This document shows positions 8,415 to 16,142 of a stretch of 23,250 bases of DNA, piece by piece. A program made the position numbers and the translations under genes. Source of the stretch: an uncultured Marvinbryantia sp. (GTDB taxonomy: Bacteria; Bacillota; Clostridia; Lachnospirales; Lachnospiraceae). The notes under the pieces are model-generated. The model saw only the letters and a program-made list of their open reading frames with translations, was not told the DNA's origin and ran no database searches. Each line of letters starts with the position of its first letter. The first letter of the stretch is position 1. The DNA lies in the NCBI GenBank assembly GCA_934394985.1, contig CAKRRF010000036.1, positions 1 through 23,250 of the forward strand. The letters run 5' to 3'.

Positions 8415-8440
8415 GTTTAAAAATGAAAGGAGAAAGCATT

Positions 8441-8707
8441 ATGATTTCAAAAGAAAAGAAACAGGCAATTATCGCTGAATACGGACGTAAAGAAGGAGAC
8501 ACAGGATCACCTGAAGTACAGATCGCAGTACTGACAGCAAGAATTCAGGAACTGACAGAGCATCTGCAGAGTAATCCTAAGGATCATCATTCAAGAAGAG
8601 GTCTTCTGAAAATGGTAGGTCAGAGACGTGGTTTACTGGCATACTTAAAGAAAACTGATATTGAAGGATACCGTGCTTTAATTGCAAAATTAGGAATCAG
8701 AAAATAA
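8441..8707 (+). CDS. rpsO: 30S ribosomal protein S15
   Basis: Primary 16S rRNA-binding protein of the small-subunit platform; contacts the three-way junction of h20-h22. The 88-residue product has standard length and the family signature '[21 protein letters not shown]' (residues 22-42), '[22 protein letters not shown]' and the closing 'Y..LI.KLGIRK'. The frame is open further upstream to 8309, but AAAGGAG (8426-8432), 8 nt before the ATG at 8441, and the exact S15 N-terminus fix the start. It has its own promoter and a terminator before pnp, the classical rpsO-pnp arrangement. Confidence 0.98.
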   Translation: MISKEKKQAIIAEYGRKEGDTGSPEVQIAVLTARIQELTEHLQSNPKDHHSRRGLLKMVGQRRGLLAYLKKTDIEGYRALIAKLGIRK

Positions 8708-8712
8708 TTTAC

Positions 8713-8742
8713 ATGGGGACGGGTAACCGTCCCCGTTGTTTT
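8713..8742 (+). terminator. rpsO intrinsic terminator
   Basis: GGGGACGG (8715-8722) pairs with CCGTCCCC (8727-8734) around a GUAA tetraloop; two more pairs extend the foot. The tail is GTTGTTTT. Some read-through into pnp is likely, as no strong pnp promoter is seen. Confidence 0.9.
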
Positions 8743-8831
8743 CCGCAAAATTTATTGCGGGTAACGTTTTACACAGATGGCAGAGAGCCGAGACCACTGA
8801 AAAGCGCATTTGCGTAAGTGCTTTTTTCAGT
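8743..8831 (+). promoter_or_regulatory. pnp leader with two hairpins, candidate attenuator or PNPase autoregulatory element
   Basis: Hairpin A: CCGCAA (8743-8748) with TTGCGG (8755-8760). Hairpin B: ACTGAAAAGCGC (8796-8807) with the right arm at 8818-8831, a 12-bp stem with two extra U in a six-U run and a 10-nt loop. The U run at the 3' side of B makes it terminator-like. No good -10/-35 pair was found between rpsO and pnp. Confidence 0.5.
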
Positions 8832-8883
8832 CGTTTCGGAAGACTTATGCCGCTGTAACAACAAAAAGAAAAGGAGAATGACT

Positions 8884-10971
8884 ATGTATAAGAGCTATTC
8901 TATGGAACTGGCTGGCAGAACACTGAAGGTTGATGTGAACCGTGTGGCAAAACAGGCAAATGGTGCAGCGCTGATGCACTATGGCGATACCACAGTTCTT
9001 TCTACAGCAACTGCTTCCGAAAAACCAAGAGAAGGAATTGATTTCTTTCCACTGAGTGTAGAATATGAAGAAAAAATGTATGCGGTTGGAAAAATTCCAG
9101 GAGGATTTAATAAAAGAGAAGGCAAAGCATCTGAGAATGCGATCCTGACCAGCCGTGTTATTGACAGACCGATGAGACCACTGTTTCCAAAGGATTACAG
9201 AAACGATGTTACGCTGAACAACCTGGTACTTTCTGTAGATCCTGACTGTGCACCGGAGCTGACTGCTATGCTGGGTTCCGCTATTGCAACAGCGATTTCC
9301 GATATTCCATTTGATGGTCCTACAGCTACCACACAGGTAGGTCTGATTGACGGAGAATTTGTATTCAATCCGAATGCAGCTCAGAAAGCGGTATCTGATC
9401 TTCAGCTTACTGTTGCATCTACAAGAGAAAAGGTAATTATGATTGAAGCTGGTGCCAATGAAGTACCGGAAGATAAAATGATCGAAGCCATCTTTGCTGC
9501 TCATGAAGTAAACCAGAAAGTAATCGCATTTATCGATACCATCGTTGCAGAATGCGGTAAACCAAAACACAGTTACACAAGCTGTGCTGTGCCGGAAGAA
9601 CTTTTTGAAGCAATGAAGAAGATTGTGACTCCGGAAGAGATGGAAGTTGCTGTCTTCACAGATGAAAAGCAGAAGAGAGAAGAAAACATCCGTCAGATTA
9701 AAGAAAAACTGACAGAAGAATTTGCTGAAAATGAAGAATGGCTGGCTGTACTGGATGAAGCAGTTTACCAGTATCAGAAAAAGACTGTTCGTAAGATGAT
9801 CTTAAAAGACCACAAGCGCCCGGATGGACGTCAGATTGATCAGATTCGTCCGCTGGCAGCAGAAGTAGATCTGATCCCAAGGGTACATGGTTCTGCTATG
9901 TTTACTCGTGGACAGACACAGATCTGTAACATTTGTACACTGGCGCCACTGTCAGAAGCACAGAAGATCGATGGTCTGGATGTGGCTGAGACAAGCAAAC
10001 GTTATATGCATCACTACAATTTCCCAAGTTACTCTGTAGGTGAGACAAAGCCATCCAGAGGACCGGGACGCCGTGAGATCGGTCATGGAGCACTGGCAGA
10101 ACGTGCACTGGTACCGGTACTTCCGAGTGAAACAGATTTCCCATATGCGATCAGAACCGTATCTGAGACATTTGAGTCTAACGGATCTACTTCTCAGGCA
10201 AGTATCTGTGCATCCTCTATGTCACTGATGGCTGCAGGTGTGCCAATTAAGAGTGCAGTAGCAGGTATTTCCTGTGGTCTGGTTACCGGTGATACAGATG
10301 ATGATTACATTGTACTGACAGATATTCAGGGATTGGAAGACTTCTTTGGAGACATGGACTTTAAGGTGGCTGGTACTCACAAGGGTATTACAGCAATCCA
10401 GATGGATATCAAGATCCATGGTCTGACCCGTCCGATTATTGAAGAAGCGATTGCAAAGACTAAGATTGCAAGAACTTATATTTTGGACGAAGTGATGGCG
10501 AAAGCAATTGAAGAACCAAGAAGCAGCGTAGGAGAATATGCTCCGAAGATCATCCAGATCAATATTGATCCTCAGAAGATCGGTGATGTAGTTGGTCAGA
10601 GAGGAAAGACCATCAACTCCATTATTGAGCAGACAGGTGTGAAGATTGATATCACAGATGACGGTGCAGTATCTATCTGTGGAACAGATAAAGAGAAGAT
10701 GGCAGAAGCTATGGATATGATTCGGATCATTACCACAGATTTCGAAGCAGGACAGGTATTTACAGGAAAAGTAATCAGCATAAAAGAATTTGGTGCATTC
10801 CTGGAATTTGCTCCTGGAAAAGAAGGAATGGTACACATCTCCAAGATCTCCAAAGAGAGAATCGATAAAGTAGAAGATGTGCTTTCACTGGGTGATGTGG
10901 TGAAAGTGGTTTGCCTTGGAAAAGATAAGATGGGCAGAATTAGCTTCAGCATCAAAGATATTGAACAGTAA
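8884..10971 (+). CDS. pnp: Polyribonucleotide nucleotidyltransferase (PNPase)
   Basis: 3'-to-5' phosphorolytic exoribonuclease of mRNA turnover, trimeric, and able to add tails in reverse. The 695-residue product has the complete domain order. It begins with the first RNase PH domain (about 5-140, with FFPLSVEYEEKMYAVGKIPGGF and RPLFPKDY), then the all-helical domain (about 235-310). The second RNase PH domain (about 320-535) has RPDGRQIDQIRPL and GLEDFFGDMDFKVAGT with the metal-binding acidic residues. The KH domain (about 553-612) carries the GxxG loop in VGQRGKTIN, and the S1 domain (about 622-692) follows. The frame is open upstream to 8818, but AAGGAG (8871-8876) is 7 nt before the ATG at 8884 and only 1 nt before the ATG at 8878, so 8884 is chosen. 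Probably expressed partly by read-through from rpsO. Confidence 0.98.
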   Translation: MYKSYSMELAGRTLKVDVNRVAKQANGAALMHYGDTTVLSTATASEKPREGIDFFPLSVEYEEKMYAVGKIPGGFNKREGKASENAILTSRVIDRPMRPLFPKDYRNDVTLNNLVLSVDPDCAPELTAMLGSAIATAISDIPFDGPTATTQVGLIDGEFVFNPNAAQKAVSDLQLTVASTREKVIMIEAGANEVPEDKMIEAIFAAHEVNQKVIAFIDTIVAECGKPKHSYTSCAVPEELFEAMKKIVTPEEMEVAVFTDEKQKREENIRQIKEKLTEEFAENEEWLAVLDEAVYQYQKKTVRKMILKDHKRPDGRQIDQIRPLAAEVDLIPRVHGSAMFTRGQTQICNICTLAPLSEAQKIDGLDVAETSKRYMHHYNFPSYSVGETKPSRGPGRREIGHGALAERALVPVLPSETDFPYAIRTVSETFESNGSTSQASICASSMSLMAAGVPIKSAVAGISCGLVTGDTDDDYIVLTDIQGLEDFFGDMDFKVAGTHKGITAIQMDIKIHGLTRPIIEEAIAKTKIARTYILDEVMAKAIEEPRSSVGEYAPKIIQINIDPQKIGDVVGQRGKTINSIIEQTGVKIDITDDGAVSICGTDKEKMAEAMDMIRIITTDFEAGQVFTGKVISIKEFGAFLEFAPGKEGMVHISKISKERIDKVEDVLSLGDVVKVVCLGKDKMGRISFSIKDIEQ

Positions 10972-10986
10972 AACAGCGTAAAATAA

Positions 10987-11016
10987 GGGCATCCGGCTGA
11001 ACCGGGTGCCTTTTTT
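10987..11016 (+). terminator. pnp intrinsic terminator
   Basis: GGCATCCGG (10988-10996) pairs with CCGGGTGCC (11002-11010), one G-U pair, loop CTGAA, followed by six T. Ends pnp transcription. Confidence 0.93.
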
Positions 11017-11097
11017 AAGGGTGCGCCCGGCAAGTATCATAAGTTTTTTGTGGAAAGCGTCAGGAAGCAGGTGTATACTATTATTAGGAGGAGAAAA

Positions 11098-11646
11098 ATG
11101 AATATTACAGTATATCTTGGATCATTGGAAGGAAAGGATCACACACTGACAGAAGCAGTCAGAGAACTGGGCACATGGATTGGAGAAAGTGGTCATGCAC
11201 TGGTATATGGTGGTTCCAGGTCAGGGTTAATGGGAAAACTGGCAGAAAGTGTATTAAAGGCAGGTGGTGAAGTTACAGGTATAGAACCGCAGGCCTTTAT
11301 TGATGCGGGATTAGAGTATGATGCAATCACAAGATTGATCGTAACGAAAGATATGACAGAACGTAAATCGAAAATGATTGAACTGGGAGATGCGTTCATT
11401 GCATTTCCAGGTGGAACAGGCACACTGGAAGAAATCGCGGAAGTTATGTCCAAGGTATCAATGAATCATCTGGATGCACCGTGTATTTTGTACAATCTTA
11501 ATGGATATTACGACAGCCTGAGAGAACTGTTAGTACATATGAGCGAGATGGGACTGTCAACGGAAGAAAGACAAAAAGGAATCTACTTTGCAGAGAATTT
11601 GGAGGAGATAGAAAAGATCCTGGAAACTTATCGCATGGTAAAGTAA
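11098..11646 (+). CDS. LOG/TIGR00730 family nucleoside 5'-monophosphate phosphoribohydrolase
   Basis: Rossmann-like enzyme of the LOG family. Characterised members cleave the N-glycosidic bond of cytokinin riboside 5'-monophosphates or other nucleotides; the physiological substrate in gut Firmicutes is not known. The 182-residue product shows YGGSRSGLMG (37-46), the MTERKSKM block with the conserved Arg (residue 89), and PGGTGTLEE (104-112) with the catalytic Glu. The start ATG at 11098 follows AGGAGG (11086-11091) by 6 nt; the frame is open to 11050 but lacks a ribosome binding site there. A TATACT at 11074-11079 could be a -10, but no good -35 precedes it at normal spacing. It lies 46 nt before a dehydrogenase and probably shares its transcript. 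Older labels of this family as lysine decarboxylase are misannotations. Confidence 0.9.
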   Translation: MNITVYLGSLEGKDHTLTEAVRELGTWIGESGHALVYGGSRSGLMGKLAESVLKAGGEVTGIEPQAFIDAGLEYDAITRLIVTKDMTERKSKMIELGDAFIAFPGGTGTLEEIAEVMSKVSMNHLDAPCILYNLNGYYDSLRELLVHMSEMGLSTEERQKGIYFAENLEEIEKILETYRMVK

Positions 11647-11692
11647 AGATATAGTTTTGAACTTGCACAAAAAAAGATGGCAGGAGGATAAG

Positions 11693-12733
11693 ATGGTAAT
11701 GAAAGGGTTAGTAATTTGGAAAGATGGACATGCAAGTCTGGAAGAAATGAAGAAACCGGAGATCGGAGAGTATCAGGCACTGGTACGAATGACCGCCGGT
11801 GCATTATGTGGTACCGACAAGGAAATCATTTATAACAAATTAAAAGGATTTCATAATTATCCTACTGTGCTTGGGCATGAGGGAATTGGCTGTGTGGAAG
11901 AAATCGGAAGTAAGGTCAGAAATTTTGCTGTGGGAGATAAAATTGTGCTTCCATTTCTGGATGATGGAGAAGATTTTTATTCCACCTGGGGTGCTTTTGC
12001 GGAATATGCGGTGATCGGTGATGCTGAAGCGATGATGGAAGATGGACACACAGAGGGAGACGGTGTTCTGACAGAAGGAAATCTGGGTCAGAAAAAAATA
12101 CCGGCTGAATTTGATGATGTGGAAGCTGCCATGATTGTGACTTATCGAGAAGTATATTCTACGATGAAACGTCTTGGATTTCAAAAAGGAAAAAGCCTGG
12201 TACTTTATGGTGCAGGTCCGGTAGGACTGGTATTTATTACCCTGGCAAAATATATGGGACTTTCCCCGATCATCTGTGTAGATCATACGGAGAAAAAACT
12301 GGAATCAGCCAGAAAATGCGGTGCAGACTATACATTGAATTTTGACCAGTGCGACATCTCAGAAGAAGTATTAAAAATCCTTCCAGATAAGGCAGACATG
12401 ATCCTGGATGCAGCAGGTGTACCTGCTTTGATCAATCAGAATTTGAAACTGATAAAGAATTTTGGAGATGTATGTATCTATGGTGAGACAGCGAAGAGTG
12501 AGCATTTGATCAACTGGGAAGAAGCTCCATTTTGTTTTAATCTGCGGTTTGCGCAGTGGCCTTCCAAGGCAGAAGAAGCAGCAGTGCACGATGAAATCAT
12601 AGAACTTATAAGACAGGGAGTATTAAAAGCTTCCAATTATATATCTGATGTGTTTGATTTCAAAGACAGTGTAGAAGCAATCGAATATTTTAAGGCAAAA
12701 AAGAATACAGGAAAAATAGCAATCAGATTTTAG
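11693..12733 (+). CDS. Medium-chain zinc-binding dehydrogenase lacking the structural zinc lobe
   Basis: MDR-superfamily NAD(P)-dependent alcohol or sugar dehydrogenase; substrate unknown. Catalytic-domain features: C39 in ALCGTDKE, H62-E63 in GHEGIGCVEEIG, and GDKIVLP at 81-87. Where most zinc ADHs carry four closely spaced cysteines for structural zinc, this protein has an acidic stretch (FLDDGEDFYSTWGAFAEYAV) with no cysteine. The Rossmann motif GAGPVG is at 173-178, followed by VDHTEKKLE, where the Asp after the second strand favours NAD over NADP. AGGAGG (11682-11687) is 5 nt before the ATG at 11693, giving 346 aa. The layout resembles glucose/sorbitol dehydrogenase-like proteins. It is followed by a strong terminator and so forms a two-gene unit with the LOG gene. 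Confidence 0.88.
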   Translation: MVMKGLVIWKDGHASLEEMKKPEIGEYQALVRMTAGALCGTDKEIIYNKLKGFHNYPTVLGHEGIGCVEEIGSKVRNFAVGDKIVLPFLDDGEDFYSTWGAFAEYAVIGDAEAMMEDGHTEGDGVLTEGNLGQKKIPAEFDDVEAAMIVTYREVYSTMKRLGFQKGKSLVLYGAGPVGLVFITLAKYMGLSPIICVDHTEKKLESARKCGADYTLNFDQCDISEEVLKILPDKADMILDAAGVPALINQNLKLIKNFGDVCIYGETAKSEHLINWEEAPFCFNLRFAQWPSKAEEAAVHDEIIELIRQGVLKASNYISDVFDFKDSVEAIEYFKAKKNTGKIAIRF

Positions 12734-12763
12734 GACTGAGAGGAAGAGGTTGTGCCTGTATCG

Positions 12764-12794
12764 AAAGAAGATCGGAGACGGTCTTCTTTTTTTT
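12764..12794 (+). terminator. Intrinsic terminator after the LOG-dehydrogenase pair
   Basis: 11-bp stem (12764-12774 with 12779-12789, one G-U) closed by a GAGA tetraloop, followed by a run of T to 12794. Confidence 0.9.
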
Positions 12795-12950
12795 CTCTTT
12801 TACCTGAGAAAATATAGAACCAGAAAATTAGACAAACGTTTGTGAAGTGTCTGTTTTTTGGATAACATTCCTCGTTTTGTCCATTGCCGGAAAATGCAAA
12901 TGAGACTAAATTAAGGTTAACACAAAGATAATTACAGGGAGGTGGGAGAT
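12795..12950 (+). promoter_or_regulatory. Intergenic region with 12-bp palindrome upstream of the DUF308 gene
   Basis: A perfect palindrome ACAAACGTTTGT lies at 12832-12843. Overlapping it, AGACA (12830-12834) can pair with TGTCT (12848-12852) before GTTTTTT, a weak terminator-like hairpin. A poor promoter match, TTGCCG (12884-12889), 17 bp, TAAATT (12907-12912), is the best found. The palindrome could be a repressor site; no protein can be named. Confidence 0.35.
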
Positions 12951-13475
12951 TTGAAACAATTGAAAACAGCGAAAATCGGGTATATTTTGATTTCCATTGC
13001 ATTTTATATTTCCGGATTTTGCTGTATAGTCAGTCCTGAAATGATGGGAAAAAAAGGAAAGATGGTAGCGGGAATTCTCTTGATTGCATATGGAATCATC
13101 AAAATCATCGGTTATTTTTCGAAAGATCTTTATTGCCTTGCTTTTCAGTATGATTTTGCCTGTGGAGTGTTTCTGATCATATTAGGCATTATGACTCTTA
13201 GTATCAGAAATGAGAAGGAATTGTATATGTTGGCAGGATTGGGAGTTTTAATTCTTCTGGACAGCCTTCTTGGAGCTCAGACATCACTGGATGCACGGAG
13301 ATTTGGAATGGCAGACTGGAAATGGATTTTCTTTTTTTCAATTTTGTCAGCAATTTCTGGTACCGTGACACTGATTGGTAAAACTATGTATTTCGCAGGC
13401 TGCGGACTACTGGCAGAGGGAGCAATGAGACATTATATCGTACACTGTACGGTTAAGACAGATTCGGATCTGTGA
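12951..13475 (+). CDS. DUF308/HdeD-like six-TM membrane protein, TTG start
   Basis: Integral membrane protein of unknown role. About 174 residues in six hydrophobic helices arranged as short hairpins: IGYILISIAFYISGF, VAGILLIAYGIIKIIGYF, FACGVFLIILGIMTLSI, LAGLGVLILLDSLLG, WIFFFSILSAISGTVTLIG, FAGCGLLAEGAMRHYIV. The pattern and the 'G.ll..G...i' repeats fit the DUF308/HdeD family. No ATG is available at the N-terminus. A GTG at 12942 lies inside the ribosome binding site. GGAGG at 12938-12942, 8 nt before TTG 12951, makes TTG the best start (KQLKTAKIGY...). It precedes the radical SAM gene by 51 nt in the same direction and may be co-transcribed. Confidence 0.75.
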   Translation: MKQLKTAKIGYILISIAFYISGFCCIVSPEMMGKKGKMVAGILLIAYGIIKIIGYFSKDLYCLAFQYDFACGVFLIILGIMTLSIRNEKELYMLAGLGVLILLDSLLGAQTSLDARRFGMADWKWIFFFSILSAISGTVTLIGKTMYFAGCGLLAEGAMRHYIVHCTVKTDSDL

Positions 13476-13526
13476 AGGTACGGAACAGATACGAAAACAA
13501 CATCATACAAACAGGAGGAAGACAAC

Positions 13527-14891
13527 ATGAATGCAGCAAATACTTTAAAGAAACTTGGAATCGAAAAAACCTTTGATTATATTTATAAAGATCCGGATAA
13601 AAACATGCCGAAGATGATGGATTGGGCAGATAAGTTTTCTGATGGAGAGTTCGTGACACAGAGACAGATGATACGTGAAGCGATTACAGATCCGGCACAT
13701 CCTTATTATGATTATATTCGGCGTCTTTTCAAAGAAGTAGATCCGAAAGTGACAAAGACGCTGGCGGTAAACTTTTTTATCAATTCTGCGTTGGTTGGAT
13801 GGAAAAAAGAAGAAGAGTTAAGAGCAAAATATAACTGCAATATTCCATGGGCAATTCTTCTGGATCCAACCTCTGCCTGCAATCTGCATTGTACCGGATG
13901 CTGGGCAGCAGAATATGGTCATAAATTAAATCTTACTTATGATGAAATAGACAATATTATCTGTCAGGGCAAAGAACTTGGCGTATACTTATACATCTAT
14001 ACAGGAGGAGAACCACTGGTTCGAAAAAAAGATCTGATTCGTCTTTGTGAAAAACATTCAGATTGCGTATTCCTCTGTTTCACCAATGCTACGTTAATCG
14101 ATGAGGAATTTGCAGATGAAATGCTTCATGTGGGAAATTTTGTTCCGGCAATTTCGTTGGAAGGATTTGAGGAAGCAACGGATGGACGTCGTGGATCAGG
14201 AGTTTATCAGAAAGTTCGTAAGGCAATGGAGCTTCTCAGAAGTAAGAAGCTGGTTTATGGAATTTCCTGCTGTTATACCAGTGCCAATTATGATTCCATT
14301 ACTTCAGAGGAATTTTATGATTCACTGATTGAAATGGGGGCATATTTTGTATGGTATTTTCATTATATGCCAGTTGGAAATGATGCGATTCCTGAATTGA
14401 TGCCAACACCGGAGCAGCGAACCGGAGTGTATGAAAAGATCCGTAATTATCGTGCGACAAAGCCTTTGTTTGCAATGGATTTTCAAAATGATGCAGAATA
14501 CGTGGGCGGATGTATTGCAGGCGGTCATCGTTACTTGCATATAAATGCAAACGGCGATCTTGATCCTTGTGTATTTATTCATTATTCAGATTCCAATATC
14601 AGGGAGAAATCCTTACTGGATGCACTTCGTTCTCCAATGATGATGGCTTATCATGACAATCAGCCGTTTAATGATAACATGCTTCGTCCGTGTCCGATGC
14701 TGGAAAATCCGGAAAAACTTCGTGCTATGGTAGAAAAGGCAGGAGCACATTCTACAGATCTACAGTCTCCGGAAACAGCAGAACATCTCTGTGCGAAATG
14801 TGATCAGTATGCAAAGAACTGGAAGCCGGTCGCAGATAAACTCTGGAAAGAGAACCGCGCAAAACAGGAACAGAAAAGAAGCGAAAAATAA
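13527..14891 (+). CDS. Radical SAM protein with SPASM-like C-terminal cysteines
   Basis: Binds a [4Fe-4S] cluster and S-adenosylmethionine; the reaction is unknown. The 454-residue protein has a 105-residue N-terminal extension with no recognised domain. The radical SAM core follows: CNLHCTGC (C118, C122, C125; CxxxCxxC), then the SAM-binding YTGGEP (158-163) and the LEGFEEATDGRRG segment near 211, typical of SPASM-type enzymes (related to the S-D-G motif). Past the barrel are C329, C348, C389, C422 and C425, enough for an auxiliary cluster, around the SPASM-like 'HINANGDLDPCVF'. AGGAGGAA (13513-13520) precedes the ATG at 13527. No short precursor peptide gene is seen beside it, so a peptide-modifying role is not supported by context. 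Ends in a Lys-rich tail before a hairpin terminator. Confidence 0.9.
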   Translation: MNAANTLKKLGIEKTFDYIYKDPDKNMPKMMDWADKFSDGEFVTQRQMIREAITDPAHPYYDYIRRLFKEVDPKVTKTLAVNFFINSALVGWKKEEELRAKYNCNIPWAILLDPTSACNLHCTGCWAAEYGHKLNLTYDEIDNIICQGKELGVYLYIYTGGEPLVRKKDLIRLCEKHSDCVFLCFTNATLIDEEFADEMLHVGNFVPAISLEGFEEATDGRRGSGVYQKVRKAMELLRSKKLVYGISCCYTSANYDSITSEEFYDSLIEMGAYFVWYFHYMPVGNDAIPELMPTPEQRTGVYEKIRNYRATKPLFAMDFQNDAEYVGGCIAGGHRYLHINANGDLDPCVFIHYSDSNIREKSLLDALRSPMMMAYHDNQPFNDNMLRPCPMLENPEKLRAMVEKAGAHSTDLQSPETAEHLCAKCDQYAKNWKPVADKLWKENRAKQEQKRSEK

Positions 14892-14930
14892 AAAGAAATA
14901 TAATTCTGGAAAATTGATAAAAATCTGGGA

Positions 14931-14962
14931 ATGAGGTGTCTGTGTAAGGGCACCTCATTTTC
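14931..14962 (+). terminator. Probable terminator after the radical SAM gene
   Basis: ATGAGGTGTC (14931-14940) pairs with 14949-14958 (one G-U), 8-nt loop, tail TTTTC. The right arm can instead pair with AGGTGCC downstream at 14963-14969. Confidence 0.75.
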
Positions 14963-14993
14963 AGGTGCCGGTCTGGATTTGTCTAATTTGGGG

Positions 14994-15022
14994 TTTAAAT
15001 CAGCTTAAAAAAGTGATATGAT
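14994..15022 (+). promoter_or_regulatory. Extended -10 promoter of the corA-like gene
   Basis: TTTAAA (14994-14999), 17 bp, TATGAT (15017-15022), with TGn at 15014-15016. The weak -35 is compensated by the extended -10. Confidence 0.65.
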
Positions 15023-15057
15023 AAAACAGATATTCGCAGGAGAGGAAAATATTCCAT

Positions 15058-16056
15058 ATGGCAATGCAAGTATATATTCTCAGAAAGTCTATTATGAAAT
15101 CATCTGTGGATGAATATCTGGATTTGAAGGCTGAGATAAAAGAGAAAAAAAGATTGGAAAAACAACTGAATCCGGAAAAGATATTGGAAGAAAAACAAAA
15201 AAAAGAACTTCGTGCGGTATTTGTATCGACGTCAGATACTGCGTTACAGGCACTGGAAATTGCCGGTATTTCTTATGAAGGCGAAATCGATCTGGAAGAC
15301 ATTGAGTTCTGCAAAGTAGAGTCTCAGCAGAAATGTATCTGCGGAAACCTTCATGTACCAAAGCTGAATGATGTACTCGGAGAAAAGATCCGAATGTATT
15401 TTTTTGTAAATCGCAAAAATATGGTAATCATTGATGATGAAGGATTTGCTGAGAAAGTGATTAAGAGGATTATAGCCAGCAGGACAAAACCGGGACAGAG
15501 CCGTGAACGTTTTCTCTATAATTTCTGTGTGAAATTTATGGACGAGGATCTGGATAATCTTGGAAGATATGAGAAAAAGATTATGAACATAGAAGAAGAG
15601 ATTACCGATGGTGATCTGGATGAGGTTACGGAAGAGATCGCGCTACTTCGAAAAGAGCTTCTGATTTTGCGAGAGTATTATGATGAAATGCATGATTTCG
15701 GAAAGCAACTGGAAGAGAATGAGAACAATTTCTTTTCAGGTAAGAATCTGGCTTATTTTGGTACAGTCTCTGACCGGGCAGACCGACTTTTGGGTCGTAC
15801 GATGTATCTGCTGGATTATATCGGACAGGTGCGTGATACTTATCAGGGAAAGGTAGCGGAGCATCAGAATAAGAACATGGAGTTCCTGACTATTATTTCC
15901 ACGATTTTCTTTCCATTGACCCTGATCACAGGCTGGTATGGAATGAATTTTGATAATATGCCGGAACTGACACATGGTTATCCGTTTGTGATTTGCCTGA
16001 GTCTGATCGTAATTGCGGTGATCATTTTTATCTTTAAGAAACGGAAGATTTTATAG
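15058..16056 (+). CDS. corA: CorA-family divalent cation (Mg2+) channel
   Basis: Homopentameric Mg2+/Co2+ channel of the inner membrane. The 332-residue protein has the family layout: a soluble N-terminal domain, a long charged helix (about 165-275), then TM1 (about 277-294) ending in the signature YGMNFDNMPE (GMN at 295-297). A short loop and TM2 (about 309-326) follow, with a basic KKRK end. The first 50 residues are unusually Lys/Glu-rich (DLKAEIKEKKRLEKQLNPEK) and not typical of CorA. The start ATG at 15058 has AGGAGAGG 12 nt upstream, slightly far; an ATG at 15064 is an alternative. It is monocistronic by its promoter and following terminator. No M-box riboswitch is visible in the short leader. 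Confidence 0.93.
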   Translation: MAMQVYILRKSIMKSSVDEYLDLKAEIKEKKRLEKQLNPEKILEEKQKKELRAVFVSTSDTALQALEIAGISYEGEIDLEDIEFCKVESQQKCICGNLHVPKLNDVLGEKIRMYFFVNRKNMVIIDDEGFAEKVIKRIIASRTKPGQSRERFLYNFCVKFMDEDLDNLGRYEKKIMNIEEEITDGDLDEVTEEIALLRKELLILREYYDEMHDFGKQLEENENNFFSGKNLAYFGTVSDRADRLLGRTMYLLDYIGQVRDTYQGKVAEHQNKNMEFLTIISTIFFPLTLITGWYGMNFDNMPELTHGYPFVICLSLIVIAVIIFIFKKRKIL

Positions 16057-16070
16057 AGTGTGTGAAGCAG

Positions 16071-16104
16071 GAGCTTTCAGATAGGAGGATCTGAGAGCTC
16101 TTTT
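16071..16104 (+). terminator. corA intrinsic terminator
   Basis: 12-bp stem (16071-16082 with 16089-16100, one G-U pair), loop AGGAGG, then TTTT. The ribosome-binding-like hexamer sits exactly in the loop and has no start codon at useful distance. Confidence 0.88.
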
Positions 16105-16142
16105 AAAAATAAATAAGAATAATGATTTGGGAGAAGACGAAG

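Noticed and set aside
8309..8440. Upstream extension of rpsO by 44 codons
   Set aside because: It would run through the promoter and structured leader. The S15 N-terminus and a strong ribosome binding site place the start at 8441.
8845..9570. Minus-strand open frame of 241 codons opposite pnp
   Set aside because: Composition of a shadow frame; the + strand encodes PNPase with intact motifs throughout.
10222..10836. Minus-strand open frame of 204 codons opposite the 3' half of pnp
   Set aside because: Shadow of the KH/S1-coding region; no promoter, ribosome binding site or family resemblance.
11098..11646. Lysine decarboxylase
   Set aside because: The PGGTGTLEE motif and lack of a PLP-binding site show a LOG-family hydrolase; the decarboxylase label is a known misannotation of this family.
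16083..16088. AGGAGG in the loop of the corA terminator as a ribosome binding site
   Set aside because: No start codon lies 5-12 nt downstream; the hexamer is held in a hairpin loop and the next gene has its own site at 16129.
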